DNA from: Rhizobium nepotum 39/7
GTDB lineage: Bacteria > Pseudomonadota > Alphaproteobacteria > Rhizobiales > Rhizobiaceae
Length of the DNA: 64,000 nucleotides
Assembly (NCBI RefSeq): GCF_000949865.1
Contig: NZ_JWJH01000020.1
Coordinates: 88,420-152,419 of the forward strand
Direction: 5' to 3'
The notes under the pieces are model-generated. The model made no database searches. It saw only the letters and a list, made by a program, of their open reading frames with translations, and was not told the origin of the DNA. Below, one piece after another: positions 1 through 10,855 of this stretch. A program made the translations under genes and the position numbers. Position 1 is the stretch's first letter. The number at the start of each line of letters is the position of its first letter.

Positions 1-59
1 GCATAGGCTGTCCCGGCAAAAGCCAGAACGAGGGCGGGAACGATAAAGCGGATTTTCAT
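1..59 (-). CDS. secreted protein, N-terminal fragment
   Basis: Only the first 19 codons lie in the window; the gene runs off the left edge. They read MKIRFIVPALVLAFAGTAY, a basic start followed by a hydrophobic stretch, which is a typical Sec signal peptide. A strong ribosome binding site (AAGGAGGA) lies 9 bases upstream of the ATG, which supports a real start. The mature protein is not visible, so no function can be given. Confidence 0.55.
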   Translation of the reverse strand, partial: MKIRFIVPALVLAFAGTAY

Positions 60-207
60 GGACATATCCTCCTTGGTTCGAGCGGCATCTGCCGCCAGCA
101 CATCAAGAGACACCGCAGGCCGCCGGATTATTCCCCGGCGAAGCGCGATTTCCGTGATTTTTAAACTTATCCATTGAGCTAAGTGTTTTGCCGTGATAGT
201 TAGCCTT

Positions 208-567
208 ATGGAAAACTATTCGGATGCGCTCAATGACATCTTCCAGTCTCTTGCCGATCCGACCAGGCGGGCCGTGCTTTTGCGGCTGGGCGGCGGGGAT
301 GCGAGCATCGGCACGCTTGCCGAACCTTTCGCCATGGCCCTGCCGTCGTTCATGAAACACATCCGTCTGCTGGAAGAGGCGGGATTGATTGTGACGCGCA
401 AGCAGGGCCGGGTCCGGTTCTGCTCACTGGAAAAACAGCGGTTTTCGATGCTCGAGGGCTGGCTTTCGCAACAGCATGCCATCTGGGAAGGCCGGACGGA
501 CCGGCTTGAACAGTTCGTCATGGCGCAACAGGACAAGACCTCACGGAAAGGGGAGAATGACAAATGA
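208..567 (+). CDS. ArsR-family transcriptional regulator
   Basis: Small winged-helix repressor of about 119 residues. The N-terminal part (FQSLADPTRRAVLLRL) is the classic ArsR opening, and the recognition helix region is around ALPSFMKHIRLLEEAGLI. No metal-binding cysteine pair of the ELCVCD type is present, so it is not an obvious metal sensor. I chose the ATG at 208; a GTG at 193 is also in frame. The stop overlaps the start of the next gene (ATGA), so the two are translationally coupled. ArsR plus SRPBCC/AHSA1 pairs are common in Proteobacteria, where the regulator often controls the partner. Ligand unknown. Confidence 0.88.
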   Translation: MENYSDALNDIFQSLADPTRRAVLLRLGGGDASIGTLAEPFAMALPSFMKHIRLLEEAGLIVTRKQGRVRFCSLEKQRFSMLEGWLSQQHAIWEGRTDRLEQFVMAQQDKTSRKGENDK

Positions 568-1046
568 CCGATACTTTCAATCCTGATCTCGATCTGAAGA
601 TTTCAAGGATCATAAGAGCGCCGCGCCGCCTCGTCTGGAACGCCTGGACCGACAAGGCCAGCCTCGAACAATGGTGGGTGCCGCATCCCGGCAAATGCCG
701 CGTCGAGCGCATGGAGCTTTACCCCGGCGGCGCGTTCGAGACGCGCTACAGCGAGGATGGCACGGCATTCGGCGACCATATCAGCGGATGTTTTCTGGCG
801 GTGGATGCCGAGGAGCGTCTGATCTTCACCGATGCGCTGACATCGGGCTTTCGCCCGTCCGCCCGCCCGTTCCTCACCGCCGTCATGAGTTTTCGCGATC
901 ACCCCGATGGCATGGAATATGTGGCCTATGCCATGCACAGAAACCCAGAAGATCGTGACAAGCATGCCGAGATGGGCTTCTTTGACGGCTGGAACACGGT
1001 TGCCGAGCAATTGGCTGAGCTTGTCGAAAAGCAGGCGGTCAATTGA
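564..1046 (+). CDS. SRPBCC (AHSA1-like) domain protein
   Basis: A 160-residue single-domain protein with the AHSA1/START-like pattern: an early IIRAPRRLVWNAWTDKASLEQWW segment (seen in two parts), a central GGAFETRY strand and a C-terminal helix GFFDGWNTVAEQLAEL. Members of this fold bind hydrophobic ligands or co-chaperone Hsp90; the ligand here cannot be told. It overlaps the upstream ArsR gene by 4 bases and is almost certainly in the same transcript. Cytosolic, with no signal peptide or membrane segment. Confidence 0.88.
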   Translation: MTDTFNPDLDLKISRIIRAPRRLVWNAWTDKASLEQWWVPHPGKCRVERMELYPGGAFETRYSEDGTAFGDHISGCFLAVDAEERLIFTDALTSGFRPSARPFLTAVMSFRDHPDGMEYVAYAMHRNPEDRDKHAEMGFFDGWNTVAEQLAELVEKQAVN

Positions 1047-1122
1047 GGCCTTTGTCGCGGTGCGATTCATCTTTCGTTCTTTTTCTGTTGCGCATGATGC
1101 TCGAATCCTGCGATGAGGGCGC

Positions 1123-2250
1123 ATGTTATTTTCACCGCAACAGGACGAAGCGCTCAAGGCTGTTTCCCGCTGGCTGAAGGAAGGCCGGACGCCGGTTTTC
1201 CGGCTGTTCGGTTATGCCGGAACCGGCAAGACGACGCTTGCCAAACATTTCGCGGAAAACGTCGATGGTGAGGTGCTGTTTGCGGCCTTCACCGGCAAGG
1301 CGGCGCAGGTGCTGCGCTCGCGCGGGGCGACCAACGCCCGCACCATCCACTCGCTGATCTACCGCCCGCGCGGCGAAGAAACGGTGGAAGATGAGGAGAC
1401 CGGCAAGACGTCCGTCGCGCCGATGTTCTCCATCAACCGCCAGAGCCCGCTCGCCAAGGCGGCACTCATCATCATCGATGAATGTTCTATGGTGGACGAG
1501 CAGCTCGGCAAGGATCTGATGAGTTTCGGCACGCCGATCCTCGTACTCGGTGATCCCGGACAGCTGCCGCCGGTTTCGGGCGGCGGCTTTTTCACCGAGC
1601 AGGAGCCGGATTATCTGCTGTCCGAAATCCACCGTCAGGCCAAGGACAATCCCATCATCCATCTTGCCATGGAAGTTCGGGAAGGCCGGGAGATCATGCG
1701 CGGCGATTACGGGGCCGCGCAGGTGATTTCCAAGTCCGAGGTGACGCAATCGCTCGTGCTCGATGCCGATCAGGTGCTCGTCGGCACCAATCGCACCCGC
1801 CGCCGTTATAATCAGCGGCTTCGCGAGCTGAAGGGCTTCACCGCCGATTATCCGCAATCCGGCGACAAGCTGGTTTGCCTGAGGAACGATCCGACCAAGG
1901 GCCTGCTGAACGGCTCGCTCTGGCAGGTCATGAGTTCTTCGCGCGAGACGGTGAAACCGGGCATCAACCTGATGATCCGGCCCGAGGACGACGATATGGA
2001 TCGCGGCGCGGCCAAGATCAAATTGTTGAAGGCGGCGTTCGAGGATGTGGAGACCGAAATTCCGTGGACCACCCGCAAGCGTTATGACGAGTTCGATTTC
2101 GGCTATGCGCTGACCGTGCACAAGGCGCAGGGTTCGCAGTGGAACAATGTTGTTCTCTTCGACGAGAGCTATGCCTTTCGCGATTCACGCGAACGGTGGC
2201 TTTATACCGCCATTACGCGCGCGGCGGAGACCCTGACCATCGTTCGCTGA
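1123..2250 (+). CDS. RecD/Dda-like ATP-dependent DNA helicase
   Basis: A 375-residue superfamily 1B helicase. Walker A is FGYAGTGKTTLAKHF (about residues 29-43), Walker B is LIIIDECSMVDE (about 118-129), motif III is ILVLGDPGQLPPVSGGG, and the C-terminal motif VI region is ALTVHKAQGSQW followed by WLYTAITRA. The latter is the UvrD/RecD C-terminal signature. It is much shorter than RecD (about 600 residues) and lacks the RecD N-terminal domain, so it is a stand-alone helicase core, close in size to phage Dda. It probably acts in DNA repair or recombination; that is inference. It stands alone, with a composite hairpin directly after its stop. Confidence 0.9.
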   Translation: MLFSPQQDEALKAVSRWLKEGRTPVFRLFGYAGTGKTTLAKHFAENVDGEVLFAAFTGKAAQVLRSRGATNARTIHSLIYRPRGEETVEDEETGKTSVAPMFSINRQSPLAKAALIIIDECSMVDEQLGKDLMSFGTPILVLGDPGQLPPVSGGGFFTEQEPDYLLSEIHRQAKDNPIIHLAMEVREGREIMRGDYGAAQVISKSEVTQSLVLDADQVLVGTNRTRRRYNQRLRELKGFTADYPQSGDKLVCLRNDPTKGLLNGSLWQVMSSSRETVKPGINLMIRPEDDDMDRGAAKIKLLKAAFEDVETEIPWTTRKRYDEFDFGYALTVHKAQGSQWNNVVLFDESYAFRDSRERWLYTAITRAAETLTIVR

Positions 2251-2350
2251 GATAGAGCATTTCCGGTGAACACCGGATCGTCATCAATGCTCTATCTTCT
2301 CATTTTGCGCATTGCCCGGACGGAAAACCGCGACGCACTTTTCCTGGACA
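2251..2350. repeat. composite palindromic intergenic element, possible terminator
   Basis: Two nested inverted repeats follow the helicase stop. The outer arms are GATAGAGCATT (2251-2261) and AATGCTCTATC (2286-2296); the inner arms are TCCGGTG and CACCGGA (2262-2277) with a 2-base loop. The downstream stretch to about 2350 resembles the widespread rhizobial intergenic repeat with a cacttttcctgga core (recognised from memory). It could end transcription of the helicase gene, though no strong T-run follows. Confidence 0.5.
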
Positions 2351-2359
2351 TGCTCCGTT

Positions 2360-3055
2360 TCAAGCGCGGATAACACCGAGCAAAACCGCCTTGGCGACCG
2401 CCTGAAAGCGGTTGCTGGCATTGAACTTGCCGATGATCTTCGCCTCCAGCACATTGAGGTCGGTGCCCGAAAGACCAAGCGCGCGGGCGAGCCGTACCGG
2501 CGCATAACCTTCCGCCATCAGTTCCAGGCATTTTCGTTCCGCGTCGGTCAGCGCGATATCCTTGGCCGGGCTCCGCTCAGCGGTGTCGAAGCCATCCATA
2601 TCGGTGTCGGCGATAAGCAGTTCTTCGATCTGCTGGGCCTGACGCTGAAGAGTGGAACGCTCGGCGGTCAATTCCCTTTTCCGCTGTCTCAGCGCGGCGT
2701 GAAATATCTCGTCCGCCTCCTCCTGCGAGAGCGAACGGACAAGTTTTTCCATGATGTCGGTAATGGCCGCGACGGAAATACCCACTTCGCGGCAGACATT
2801 GATGACTGCCATGCGCTGCACGTTGCGGTGGGAATAGACCCGCATCTGGCCGATGCGTTTCGAGGTCAGCAGCGCCTTTTCCTCGTAGAAATGGAGGGTT
2901 CGGTGCGTTACTCCGAAGATGTTGGCCATGTCGGCGATGGGAACCGGTTCGGCGGGCAGGGAGGAGGGCAGGCTTATGTCCGGTAAAAAGCTGCTGATTC
3001 TTAGATTGGGTTTGTCCTCGTCGCCGTGTTCAAACGGCATCCTGCCATCCTGCAT
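2360..3055 (-). CDS. MerR-family regulator with C-terminal LuxR-type HTH
   Basis: A 231-residue regulator with two DNA-binding signatures. Residues about 38-110 are MerR-like: MANIFGVTHRTLHFYEEK, then KRIGQMRVYSH and a coiled coil. Residues about 168-228 read like a LuxR/GerE HTH: LTDAERKCLELMAEGYAP, ending in KFNASNRFQAVAKAVLLGVI. MerR proteins normally end in an effector-binding or metal-binding segment, so this layout is unusual. No conserved metal-ligand cysteine pair is visible at the C-terminus. The start at 3055 has a good AAGGGGGAA ribosome binding site. It faces pdxJ divergently with about 230 bases between; no clear target gene is adjacent. Confidence 0.85.
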   Translation of the reverse strand: MQDGRMPFEHGDEDKPNLRISSFLPDISLPSSLPAEPVPIADMANIFGVTHRTLHFYEEKALLTSKRIGQMRVYSHRNVQRMAVINVCREVGISVAAITDIMEKLVRSLSQEEADEIFHAALRQRKRELTAERSTLQRQAQQIEELLIADTDMDGFDTAERSPAKDIALTDAERKCLELMAEGYAPVRLARALGLSGTDLNVLEAKIIGKFNASNRFQAVAKAVLLGVIRA

Positions 3056-3288
3056 CGTTTCCCCCTTCGCGCTTATTGACAGTGTGCCTGCTTTTTATGG
3101 CATCCGTTGCCTGTTCCCCGTCACGGACCTGTCTTCTGATCAAGACATTTTGCCGAACACTGCATAAGAACCGTAACGTGTATTGCCTGTTTTCGTTCCC
3201 GTATCCTTAAAATTTTTTATCGGCCTCCTTGCGGTCGGCGTCAACCTGCGTGAAACAGGGTGTAGATTCCGAACCGGAGCCCAATGCC

Positions 3289-4044
3289 ATGCCCGCCAAA
3301 CTTTCCGTCAATCTGAACGCAATTGCCATGCTGCGCAACCGTCGCGATCTTCCATGGCCGGATGTCGCGTATTTCGGGCATATTGCACTGGCGGCTGGGG
3401 CAAGCGGGCTGACTGTACACCCTCGTCCCGACCAGCGCCATATCCGCTTTTCGGACCTGCCCGTGCTGCGCGCGCTCATCGATGACAGTTTCCCCGCAGC
3501 GGAATTCAACATCGAAGGTTATCCGACCGAGGATTTTCTCGTTCTGTGCGAAGAGACCCAGCCGGAGCAGGTGACGCTGGTGCCTGACGATCCGTCGCAG
3601 GCGACGTCCGACCATGGCTGGGATTTTCAAAAACACGCTGTTTTCCTGAAACAGGTCGTTGGTCGCCTGAAGGCTGGCGGTATGCGGGTCTCGCTTTTTG
3701 CCGATGGCGACGGTGAGCGCGAAGCGGTGGAACTGGCGGCTGAGACGGGTGCGGCCCGCATCGAGCTTTATACCGGTCCCTATGGCGGCTGTTTTGACGA
3801 TCCGCAAAAGGGTGACGCGCTTCTGGAAAAACTCGGACAGACGGCGGATTACGCCGCAGCGCTCGGGCTTGCCGTCAATGCCGGCCATGACCTGACTGTA
3901 GCAAACCTGCCCAAGCTTATGAAACGCATACCTTATCTCGCTGAGGTCTCCATCGGCCACGGGTTGACGGCGGATGCGCTGGAATATGGCATGGCTGAAA
4001 CAGTCCGGCGTTTTTGTCGCGCCTGCGGTCAGGCTATTTCATAA
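3289..4044 (+). CDS. pdxJ: pyridoxine 5'-phosphate synthase
   Basis: PdxJ condenses 3-amino-1-hydroxyacetone 1-phosphate with 1-deoxyxylulose 5-phosphate to make pyridoxine 5'-phosphate, the last ring-closing step of vitamin B6 synthesis. The 251-residue protein has the family's TIM-barrel landmarks in order: [34 protein letters not shown] with the catalytic Glu, [17 protein letters not shown] and EVSIGHGL. An in-frame upstream start at 3229 exists, but 3289 has a GGAG site 9 bases before it and gives the normal N-terminus. Single gene, cytosolic. Confidence 0.95.
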   Translation: MPAKLSVNLNAIAMLRNRRDLPWPDVAYFGHIALAAGASGLTVHPRPDQRHIRFSDLPVLRALIDDSFPAAEFNIEGYPTEDFLVLCEETQPEQVTLVPDDPSQATSDHGWDFQKHAVFLKQVVGRLKAGGMRVSLFADGDGEREAVELAAETGAARIELYTGPYGGCFDDPQKGDALLEKLGQTADYAAALGLAVNAGHDLTVANLPKLMKRIPYLAEVSIGHGLTADALEYGMAETVRRFCRACGQAIS

Positions 4045-4115
4045 CCAAAGTCAATTTTTTTGCCTATAATTGGCGGGCGCATGCTCCGTGCGCGAGCTTT
4101 TGAAGGCAGAGACAT

Positions 4116-5381
4116 ATGCAAGAACATCATGTTGTCGTCGTGGGTGGAGGCTTCGGCGGTTTGCAACTGGTACACGGGCTGGAGGGGGCCCCTGTCCGCA
4201 TCACATTGATCGACCGTCGCAATCATCACCTGTTCCAGCCATTGCTTTACCAGGTTGCGACAACGGCGCTGGCGACATCCGAAATCGCCTGGCCGATCCG
4301 CCACCTCTACCGCGACCGCAAGGAGGTGACGACCTTGCTTGCGGAGGTGAACGGCATAGACCGTGGCGCACGCACCGTGCATCTGAATTCGGGTCAGGTT
4401 ATCGGCTTCGATACGCTGGTGCTGGCCACTGGTGCGCGCCACGCCTATTTCGGCCACGACGAGTGGGAGCGTTCCGCACCCGGTCTCAAGACGCTCGAAG
4501 ACGCGACGACGATCCGCCGCCGCCTTCTTCTGGCTTTCGAACGGGCCGAACTCGCCACCAATGAAGAGGAACGGCAGGCGCTGCTGACCTTCGTCATCAT
4601 CGGGGCAGGCCCGACCGGCGTGGAAATGGCGGGCATGATCGCCGAGCTTGCCCACAAGGCGCTGCCGCCGGAATTCCGCAATGTGGATACCAGAAAGAGC
4701 CGCGTGCTGCTTGTCGAGGCGGGGCCTCGTGTCCTGCCGGTTTTCACGGAAGACCTTTCGGCCTATGCCAAGCAAGCGCTTGAAAAGCTCGGTGTCGAGG
4801 TTCTGCTCGGCACGCCGGTGACGGCCTGCACCGATGAAGGCGTGACGGTGGGCGAGACCTTCTATCCCTGCCGCACCGTGGTCTGGGCCGCTGGCGTGCA
4901 GGCCTCTCCCGCTGCGAAGTGGCTGAACGCCGCCGCCGACAGGGCGGGACGCGCCATTGTCGGTCCGCATCTCAATCTGGAAGACGACGCCAATATCTTC
5001 GTCATCGGCGATACCGCCGCCGTCAATCAGGAAAACGGCAAGCCGGTGCCGGGCATCGCGCCTGCTGCAAAGCAGCAGGGGGCTTACGTGGCAAAGGTCA
5101 TCAAGGCGCGGCTATCCGGAGAGCCGGCGCCATCGCCCTTCCGCTACAGCCATCAGGGCAATCTGGCGACGATCGGCAAACGCGCGGCGGTGATCGATTT
5201 CGGCAGGTTCAAGCTCAAGGGCGTGCTTGCCTGGTGGATCTGGGGTCTTGCCCATATCTACTTCCTGATCGGAACGCGTTCGCGGCTTGCGGTGGCGTGG
5301 AGCTGGCTGTGGATTTACCTCAGCGGCCAGCACAGTGCGCGGCTGATTACCCAGAAAGAGACGTTGAAGGACGAGGCCTGA
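4116..5381 (+). CDS. ndh: type II NADH dehydrogenase (FAD-dependent)
   Basis: A 421-residue NDH-2: a non-proton-pumping flavoprotein that oxidises NADH and reduces quinone at the inner membrane. It shows an N-terminal FAD-binding Rossmann motif (VVVVGGGFGGLQLVHGL), a second NAD-binding Rossmann motif (VIIGAGPTGVEMAGMIAEL, about residue 160) and the FAD-binding GDTAAVN near residue 300. The C-terminal stretch LAWWIWGLAHIYFLIG plus the following tryptophan-rich helix is the membrane anchor seen in this family. The typical NDH-2 phrase VVWAAGVQASP is also present. Alone in its transcript; about 70 bases separate it from pdxJ. Confidence 0.92.
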   Translation: MQEHHVVVVGGGFGGLQLVHGLEGAPVRITLIDRRNHHLFQPLLYQVATTALATSEIAWPIRHLYRDRKEVTTLLAEVNGIDRGARTVHLNSGQVIGFDTLVLATGARHAYFGHDEWERSAPGLKTLEDATTIRRRLLLAFERAELATNEEERQALLTFVIIGAGPTGVEMAGMIAELAHKALPPEFRNVDTRKSRVLLVEAGPRVLPVFTEDLSAYAKQALEKLGVEVLLGTPVTACTDEGVTVGETFYPCRTVVWAAGVQASPAAKWLNAAADRAGRAIVGPHLNLEDDANIFVIGDTAAVNQENGKPVPGIAPAAKQQGAYVAKVIKARLSGEPAPSPFRYSHQGNLATIGKRAAVIDFGRFKLKGVLAWWIWGLAHIYFLIGTRSRLAVAWSWLWIYLSGQHSARLITQKETLKDEA

Positions 5382-5402
5382 GGGCAGGGTGGGCCGATAT
5401 TA

Positions 5403-5435
5403 AAAAAAGGGCGGGAAGCACCGGCTTCCCGCCCT
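5403..5435 (-). terminator. rho-independent terminator, minus-strand reading
   Basis: A perfect 11-base stem, GGGCGGGAAGC with GCTTCCCGCCC (5410-5420 and 5425-5435), with a 4-base loop. Seven A's at 5403-5409 give a T-run only when read on the minus strand, so it best serves transcripts coming from the alcohol dehydrogenase gene. It may also slow ndh transcripts. Confidence 0.75.
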
Positions 5436-5463
5436 CATGTTTATGGTCAGCGCGCCAAACCAC

Positions 5464-5585
5464 TCCTCCGTCATGCCGGACTTGATCCGGCATCCAGCCG
5501 ACGCGCGTCTGCGCGGCGAGACGAGTCTTTTCAGCCCAAGGACTTGGGCTGGCTAGACCCCGGATCTAGTCCGGGGTGACGGAGT
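5464..5585. repeat. rhizobial mosaic palindromic intergenic element
   Basis: A block of nested palindromes. The outer arms CTCCGTCA and TGACGGAG enclose GCCGGACTTGATCCGGC, CAGCCCAAGGACTTGGGCTG and CCCCGGATCTAGTCCGGGG. A related block lies at 16891-17011 with the same outer arms and a shared GACGCGCGTC core but reordered modules. This is the pattern of alphaproteobacterial intergenic mosaic elements; the family name is from memory. Confidence 0.7.
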
Positions 5586-5617
5586 GCGGATGTGGCGAGC
5601 CTGCCCTAATCCAAGGC

Positions 5618-6664
5618 TCAAGCGTCGAGCGATGCCATGTCGATGACGAAGCGGTAACGCACGTCGCTCTTCAGCACCCGCTCATAAGCTTCGTTGACGT
5701 CCTGGATGTTGATCGTCTCGATTTCCGAGACGATGTCGTGCTCGCCGCAGAAATCCAACATTTCCTGGGTTTCCTTGATCGAGCCGATCATCGAGCCGGA
5801 CAGGTTCTTCGCGCCGATGATGAGCGAGAAGGCGTGGACCGGGATTGCATGTTCCGGCGCGCCGACCACGACCATGCTGCCCTTGGGCTTCAGGAGGCCG
5901 AGATAGGCGTTCCAGTCGATTGCCACACCTGCCGTGCAGATGATCAGGTCGAAGGTGCCGGCCAGCTTCTGGAAGGTCGAGGCGTCGCTGGTGGCGTAAT
6001 ATTCCTTCGCGCCGAGCTTCAGGCCGTCTTCCTTTTTGGACAACGTCTGGGAGAGCACGGTAACGTCCGCGCCCATGGCGGCACCGAGCTTGACGCCCAT
6101 GTGGCCGAGGCCGCCCATGCCGACGATCGCAACCTTCTGGCCGGGACCGGCGTTCCAGCGGCGCAGCGGCGAATAGAGCGTGATACCGGCACACAGAAGC
6201 GGCGCGGAAGCGTCGAGCGGCAGGTTGTCCGGGATCGACAGGACATAACCTTCCTTGACGACGATCGAGTCGGAATAACCGCCATGGGTGGCTGTCTTCG
6301 TAGACGGATCGACGTCGTTATATGTCTGGACGAGGCCGGGCATATAATGCTCGTTGTCGAGGTCGCGGGTGGCGCAGCCGACGCAGGAATCGACGAAGCA
6401 GCCGACGCCGACATGATCGCCGACCTTGAACCGGGTAACCTTGGAGCCGACGGCCTTTACGACGCCGGCGATCTCGTGGCCGGGAACGATCGGGAATACG
6501 GCGTTCTTCCATTCGTTGCGGACGGTGTGGATGTCCGAGTGGCAGATGCCGGCATATTTGATATCGATGACGACGTCGTCATCGTTCGGCTCGCGGCGTT
6601 CGAAGGTGAACGGGGTGAGCGGCTTCGACGCGTCGGTCGCAGCATAACCTCTTGCAATAGCCAT
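5618..6664 (-). CDS. zinc-type NAD(P)-dependent alcohol dehydrogenase
   Basis: A 348-residue medium-chain dehydrogenase/reductase of the cinnamyl-alcohol/YahK type, interconverting alcohols and aldehydes. Catalytic zinc ligands are visible (GICHSDIH near residue 39 and PGHEIAG), as is the Rossmann motif [14 protein letters not shown] near residue 175. The structural-zinc loop is odd: it reads [16 protein letters not shown], so only two of the usual four cysteines remain. I chose the ATG at 6664, which has an AAAGGAT site; an upstream in-frame start at 6706 lacks one. It is divergent from an AraC regulator 190 bases away, which probably controls it. Natural substrate unknown. Confidence 0.9.
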   Translation of the reverse strand: MAIARGYAATDASKPLTPFTFERREPNDDDVVIDIKYAGICHSDIHTVRNEWKNAVFPIVPGHEIAGVVKAVGSKVTRFKVGDHVGVGCFVDSCVGCATRDLDNEHYMPGLVQTYNDVDPSTKTATHGGYSDSIVVKEGYVLSIPDNLPLDASAPLLCAGITLYSPLRRWNAGPGQKVAIVGMGGLGHMGVKLGAAMGADVTVLSQTLSKKEDGLKLGAKEYYATSDASTFQKLAGTFDLIICTAGVAIDWNAYLGLLKPKGSMVVVGAPEHAIPVHAFSLIIGAKNLSGSMIGSIKETQEMLDFCGEHDIVSEIETINIQDVNEAYERVLKSDVRYRFVIDMASLDA

Positions 6665-6743
6665 CTGAAATATCCTTTTGGGAGTTGGGGACGGCGGAAT
6701 ATGCAATGGAAGCGTGGCGCGGCGTTAGAGCGATCCTCCAAGC

Positions 6744-6765
6744 TTTTTGCACGATCCTGCAAAAA
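6744..6765. promoter_or_regulatory. inverted repeat between adh and araC-type gene
   Basis: Perfect 8-base arms TTTTTGCA and TGCAAAAA separated by 6 bases, in the middle of the divergent intergenic region. The position suits an operator for the AraC-type regulator acting on both genes, but binding is inference. Confidence 0.45.
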
Positions 6766-6854
6766 ATGTTCCGTGCACTCTTTGCGGAAGTCGGCTGGCT
6801 TTCTAGATAAGTGGCATCTAAAGCATGTCTTCCTTCATTTAAGGGATTTCCCCC

Positions 6855-7763
6855 ATGTCCTTGCCGTTCAATCTCTATCAGGAGATCGCCTCCATCGCCG
6901 CGCGGTACGCTACCCGCGATGGCGAGATGCAGACGGCGATCGAATCCCTCGGCATCAGCCGGCGTACAACGCCCAGCGCGCCATGCCACGGCAGCTACCG
7001 GCCCTGTTTCGCAATGGTGATCCAGGGGTCGAAAAGCGTTCAACTCGGAACCGATACCATCAATTACGGTGCCGGCGACTATCTCCTGACCTCGCTCGAC
7101 CTGCCGGTTACCTGGCGTGTGGTGGAGGCGAGCAAAGAGGTGCCGCATTTTTGCATCGGGCTTGCGATCGACAGCGAAAAGCTGCTCGATCTCATGCGAC
7201 GCATGCCAATCGACCCGCCTGCGGAGCCGGCGAACGGCCAGCGCGGCATGGTGGTCAATGCCGCCACGCCGGAGCTTCTCGATGCGGCTATCCGGCTGTT
7301 GCGCCTGCTTGACCGTCCGGCGGACATTGCGGCCATGGCGCCGCTGATCGAGCAGGAAATCCTCTACCGTATCCTGACGGGACCGGCGGGCGGGCAGTTG
7401 ATGAACATCGTTGCTGCCGGCAGCCAGGGGAACCGGATCGCCCGCGCCATTGCCTGGCTGCGCGAGAATTTCGCGCGCCAGCTGCGTATCGAGGATCTTG
7501 CCGAACATATCGGCATGAGCGTGTCGTCCTTTCATCATCACTTCAAGACGATAACGGCCATGACGCCCATCCAGTACCAGAAGCAGCTGCGGCTGCATGA
7601 GGCACGCCGGTTGATGCTGCTGGAGCGGCTGGATGCCGGCACCGCCGGCCATCGCGTCGGTTACCAGAGCCCCTCACAATTCAGCCGGGAATATAGTCGC
7701 TTTTACGGACTATCGCCGTCGCGCGACGTTGACGCATCGCGCGAGATAAGCGCGACTGGGTAA
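6855..7763 (+). CDS. AraC-family transcriptional regulator
   Basis: A 302-residue regulator with the AraC_N-type N-terminal domain (segments YRPCFAMVIQGSKSVQLG and GAGDYLLTSLDLPVTWRVVEA) and a C-terminal double HTH. The first HTH is IEDLAEHIGMSVSSFHHHFK and the second includes AGHRVGYQSPSQFSREYSRFYG. The subfamily commonly sits next to and activates an alcohol dehydrogenase or aldo/keto reductase gene. Here it is divergent from the zinc-type dehydrogenase, with an inverted repeat between them. The inducing ligand is unknown. Confidence 0.9.
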   Translation: MSLPFNLYQEIASIAARYATRDGEMQTAIESLGISRRTTPSAPCHGSYRPCFAMVIQGSKSVQLGTDTINYGAGDYLLTSLDLPVTWRVVEASKEVPHFCIGLAIDSEKLLDLMRRMPIDPPAEPANGQRGMVVNAATPELLDAAIRLLRLLDRPADIAAMAPLIEQEILYRILTGPAGGQLMNIVAAGSQGNRIARAIAWLRENFARQLRIEDLAEHIGMSVSSFHHHFKTITAMTPIQYQKQLRLHEARRLMLLERLDAGTAGHRVGYQSPSQFSREYSRFYGLSPSRDVDASREISATG

Positions 7764-7874
7764 CTGGCCATATATGGCGCAGCACATCCAGTTGCCGCAA
7801 CGCGTCAATTCTTGCCCGCCTTTGCAGAAACCGCTTGACGGACAAGCTGCCTCCGCTTAAATGGCGCTCGAACC

Positions 7875-7888
7875 GTACCGTACGGTAC
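7875..7888. promoter_or_regulatory. perfect palindrome upstream of TetR gene, likely operator
   Basis: The 14-base sequence GTACCGTACGGTAC is its own reverse complement. It lies about 16 bases before the GGAG ribosome binding site of the TetR-family gene, where an autoregulatory operator is normally found. Protein binding is inferred from position only. Confidence 0.55.
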
Positions 7889-7916
7889 ATTAATCGAGCC
7901 TCTGGAGTGGAAATAA

Positions 7917-9634
<1,718 letters not shown>

Positions 9635-9659
9635 GCTTCATTGCTTGGTGGAAGATTGG

Positions 9660-9687
9660 AAGGCCGGGGCGAACGCTCCGGCCTTTT
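9660..9687 (+). terminator. rho-independent terminator of ilvC
   Basis: The stem AAGGCCGGGGC pairs with GCTCCGGCCTT (one G-U pair) around a 5-base loop, followed by TTTT. It lies 26 bases after the ilvC stop. Confidence 0.85.
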
Positions 9688-9716
9688 CTGTATTGTCCGG
9701 CTGAGAGGGCTCCCGG

Positions 9717-10748
9717 TCAGACGATCGCGTCGTCTTCCTCGATAACCACCGAAACCGGGAAGTGATCGGAAAATCCGCCGAGATTAACGTTTTTGACCGC
9801 ATCGCCTTTCGAAAGACCGAAGCGGATCGGTCCCTCGTTCTTGCTATGGCTGACCATGGCGGCAATCGCTTCGATTTTCGCGGTTTCCTCGTGCACCTTG
9901 AAGCCGCTGCTGCCGCTCAGAAGTGATCGGGAGACGAGGATCTGATCGAAGATATTGGCATCGCCGTTAAAATAGAGCGTGCCGTAGATCGTTCTTGCCG
10001 TGCCGACGGAATCCATCACCGGCTGGCGCAGATAATTCCAGGTGAGATTGTAGAACATGGCCGATTGCGAGCTTTCGACATCGTCGCGCTCGCGGGTGGA
10101 ATTGGCGTGGTAGCGCAGCGATGCATCGGAAGGGTCGTCGTTGAAATCGCCGAAAGCGATGACGGCGATGTCGTTGCCTTTCTCTTCCCTGATCCGCTGG
10201 TGCCAGTAACCCAGCGTCTCACCGGCGGTCATGCGAAAACCGGCGCTTTCCACCGCGCCGCCCGAGCGCGACGGCCAGTGATTGGAGAGCGCGATAAGCT
10301 GGCGGCCGCCCCTGGTGATGAAGGTGCATTGGGTAATGTCGCGTGTGCCGGTGCGGCGCATCACGAAATGGCTGAAAATCTCGTTTTCGTTGATCAGCAG
10401 CTTTTTGCTGTCGTAGATGAAGGCGGTGTCGATGCCGCGCTGGTCCTTGCTGGAATCGGCGTGCACGACGCGATAGGCGCGGGCGGGCATGAGGTCGTTC
10501 AGATGTTCCGCCAGCGTCTCCAGCACGAAACGGTTCTCGACTTCGCACACACCGAGCAGATCCGGTCCCGCACCGCCGATCTGACTTATGATCAGACCGA
10601 GCTGCCTGACCTTGGTCCTGAACAGGTCCTCTGTCCAGCCTTTCAGATCGTTCTTCAGCCGCTCGGCAATCCACGGCTCGCGCGCCGGATAGCCCTCCGG
10701 CGCAAACAGGTTTTCGACATTCCAGAACGCCAGGACATATTGGGTCAT
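9717..10748 (-). CDS. endonuclease/exonuclease/phosphatase (EEP) family protein
   Basis: A 343-residue protein of the EEP fold (shared by exonuclease III, DNase I and sphingomyelinases), which cleaves phosphodiester bonds with a divalent metal. Landmarks in order are [10 protein letters not shown] at the N-terminus (Asn), GVCEVEN (catalytic Glu), [20 protein letters not shown] (Asp/Asn) and the C-terminal [12 protein letters not shown] (Asp-His). No signal peptide, so probably cytosolic. A second EEP protein at 17133-18242 shares the pattern but is not a close copy. The start at 10748 gives the normal family N-terminus; an in-frame upstream start at 10799 is less likely. Substrate unknown. 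Confidence 0.85.
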   Translation of the reverse strand: MTQYVLAFWNVENLFAPEGYPAREPWIAERLKNDLKGWTEDLFRTKVRQLGLIISQIGGAGPDLLGVCEVENRFVLETLAEHLNDLMPARAYRVVHADSSKDQRGIDTAFIYDSKKLLINENEIFSHFVMRRTGTRDITQCTFITRGGRQLIALSNHWPSRSGGAVESAGFRMTAGETLGYWHQRIREEKGNDIAVIAFGDFNDDPSDASLRYHANSTRERDDVESSQSAMFYNLTWNYLRQPVMDSVGTARTIYGTLYFNGDANIFDQILVSRSLLSGSSGFKVHEETAKIEAIAAMVSHSKNEGPIRFGLSKGDAVKNVNLGGFSDHFPVSVVIEEDDAIV

Positions 10749-10855
10749 GATCCGCACATCTCCGGTTGGTTTTTCAAGCCTAGTGGAAGTTTTTGCCACA
10801 ACAACTTGAAATTGTCATGAAGGCCGGCGGCTGGCGAATTTTCCCGTTCCCGGCC

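Noticed and set aside
1132..2121. Minus-strand open frame opposite the helicase
   Set aside because: Antisense shadow of the helicase gene with no start signal.
5576..7312. Long plus-strand open frame opposite the alcohol dehydrogenase
   Set aside because: It is antisense to a clear enzyme gene, has no ribosome binding site and no recognisable domains; such frames arise from GC-rich codon use.
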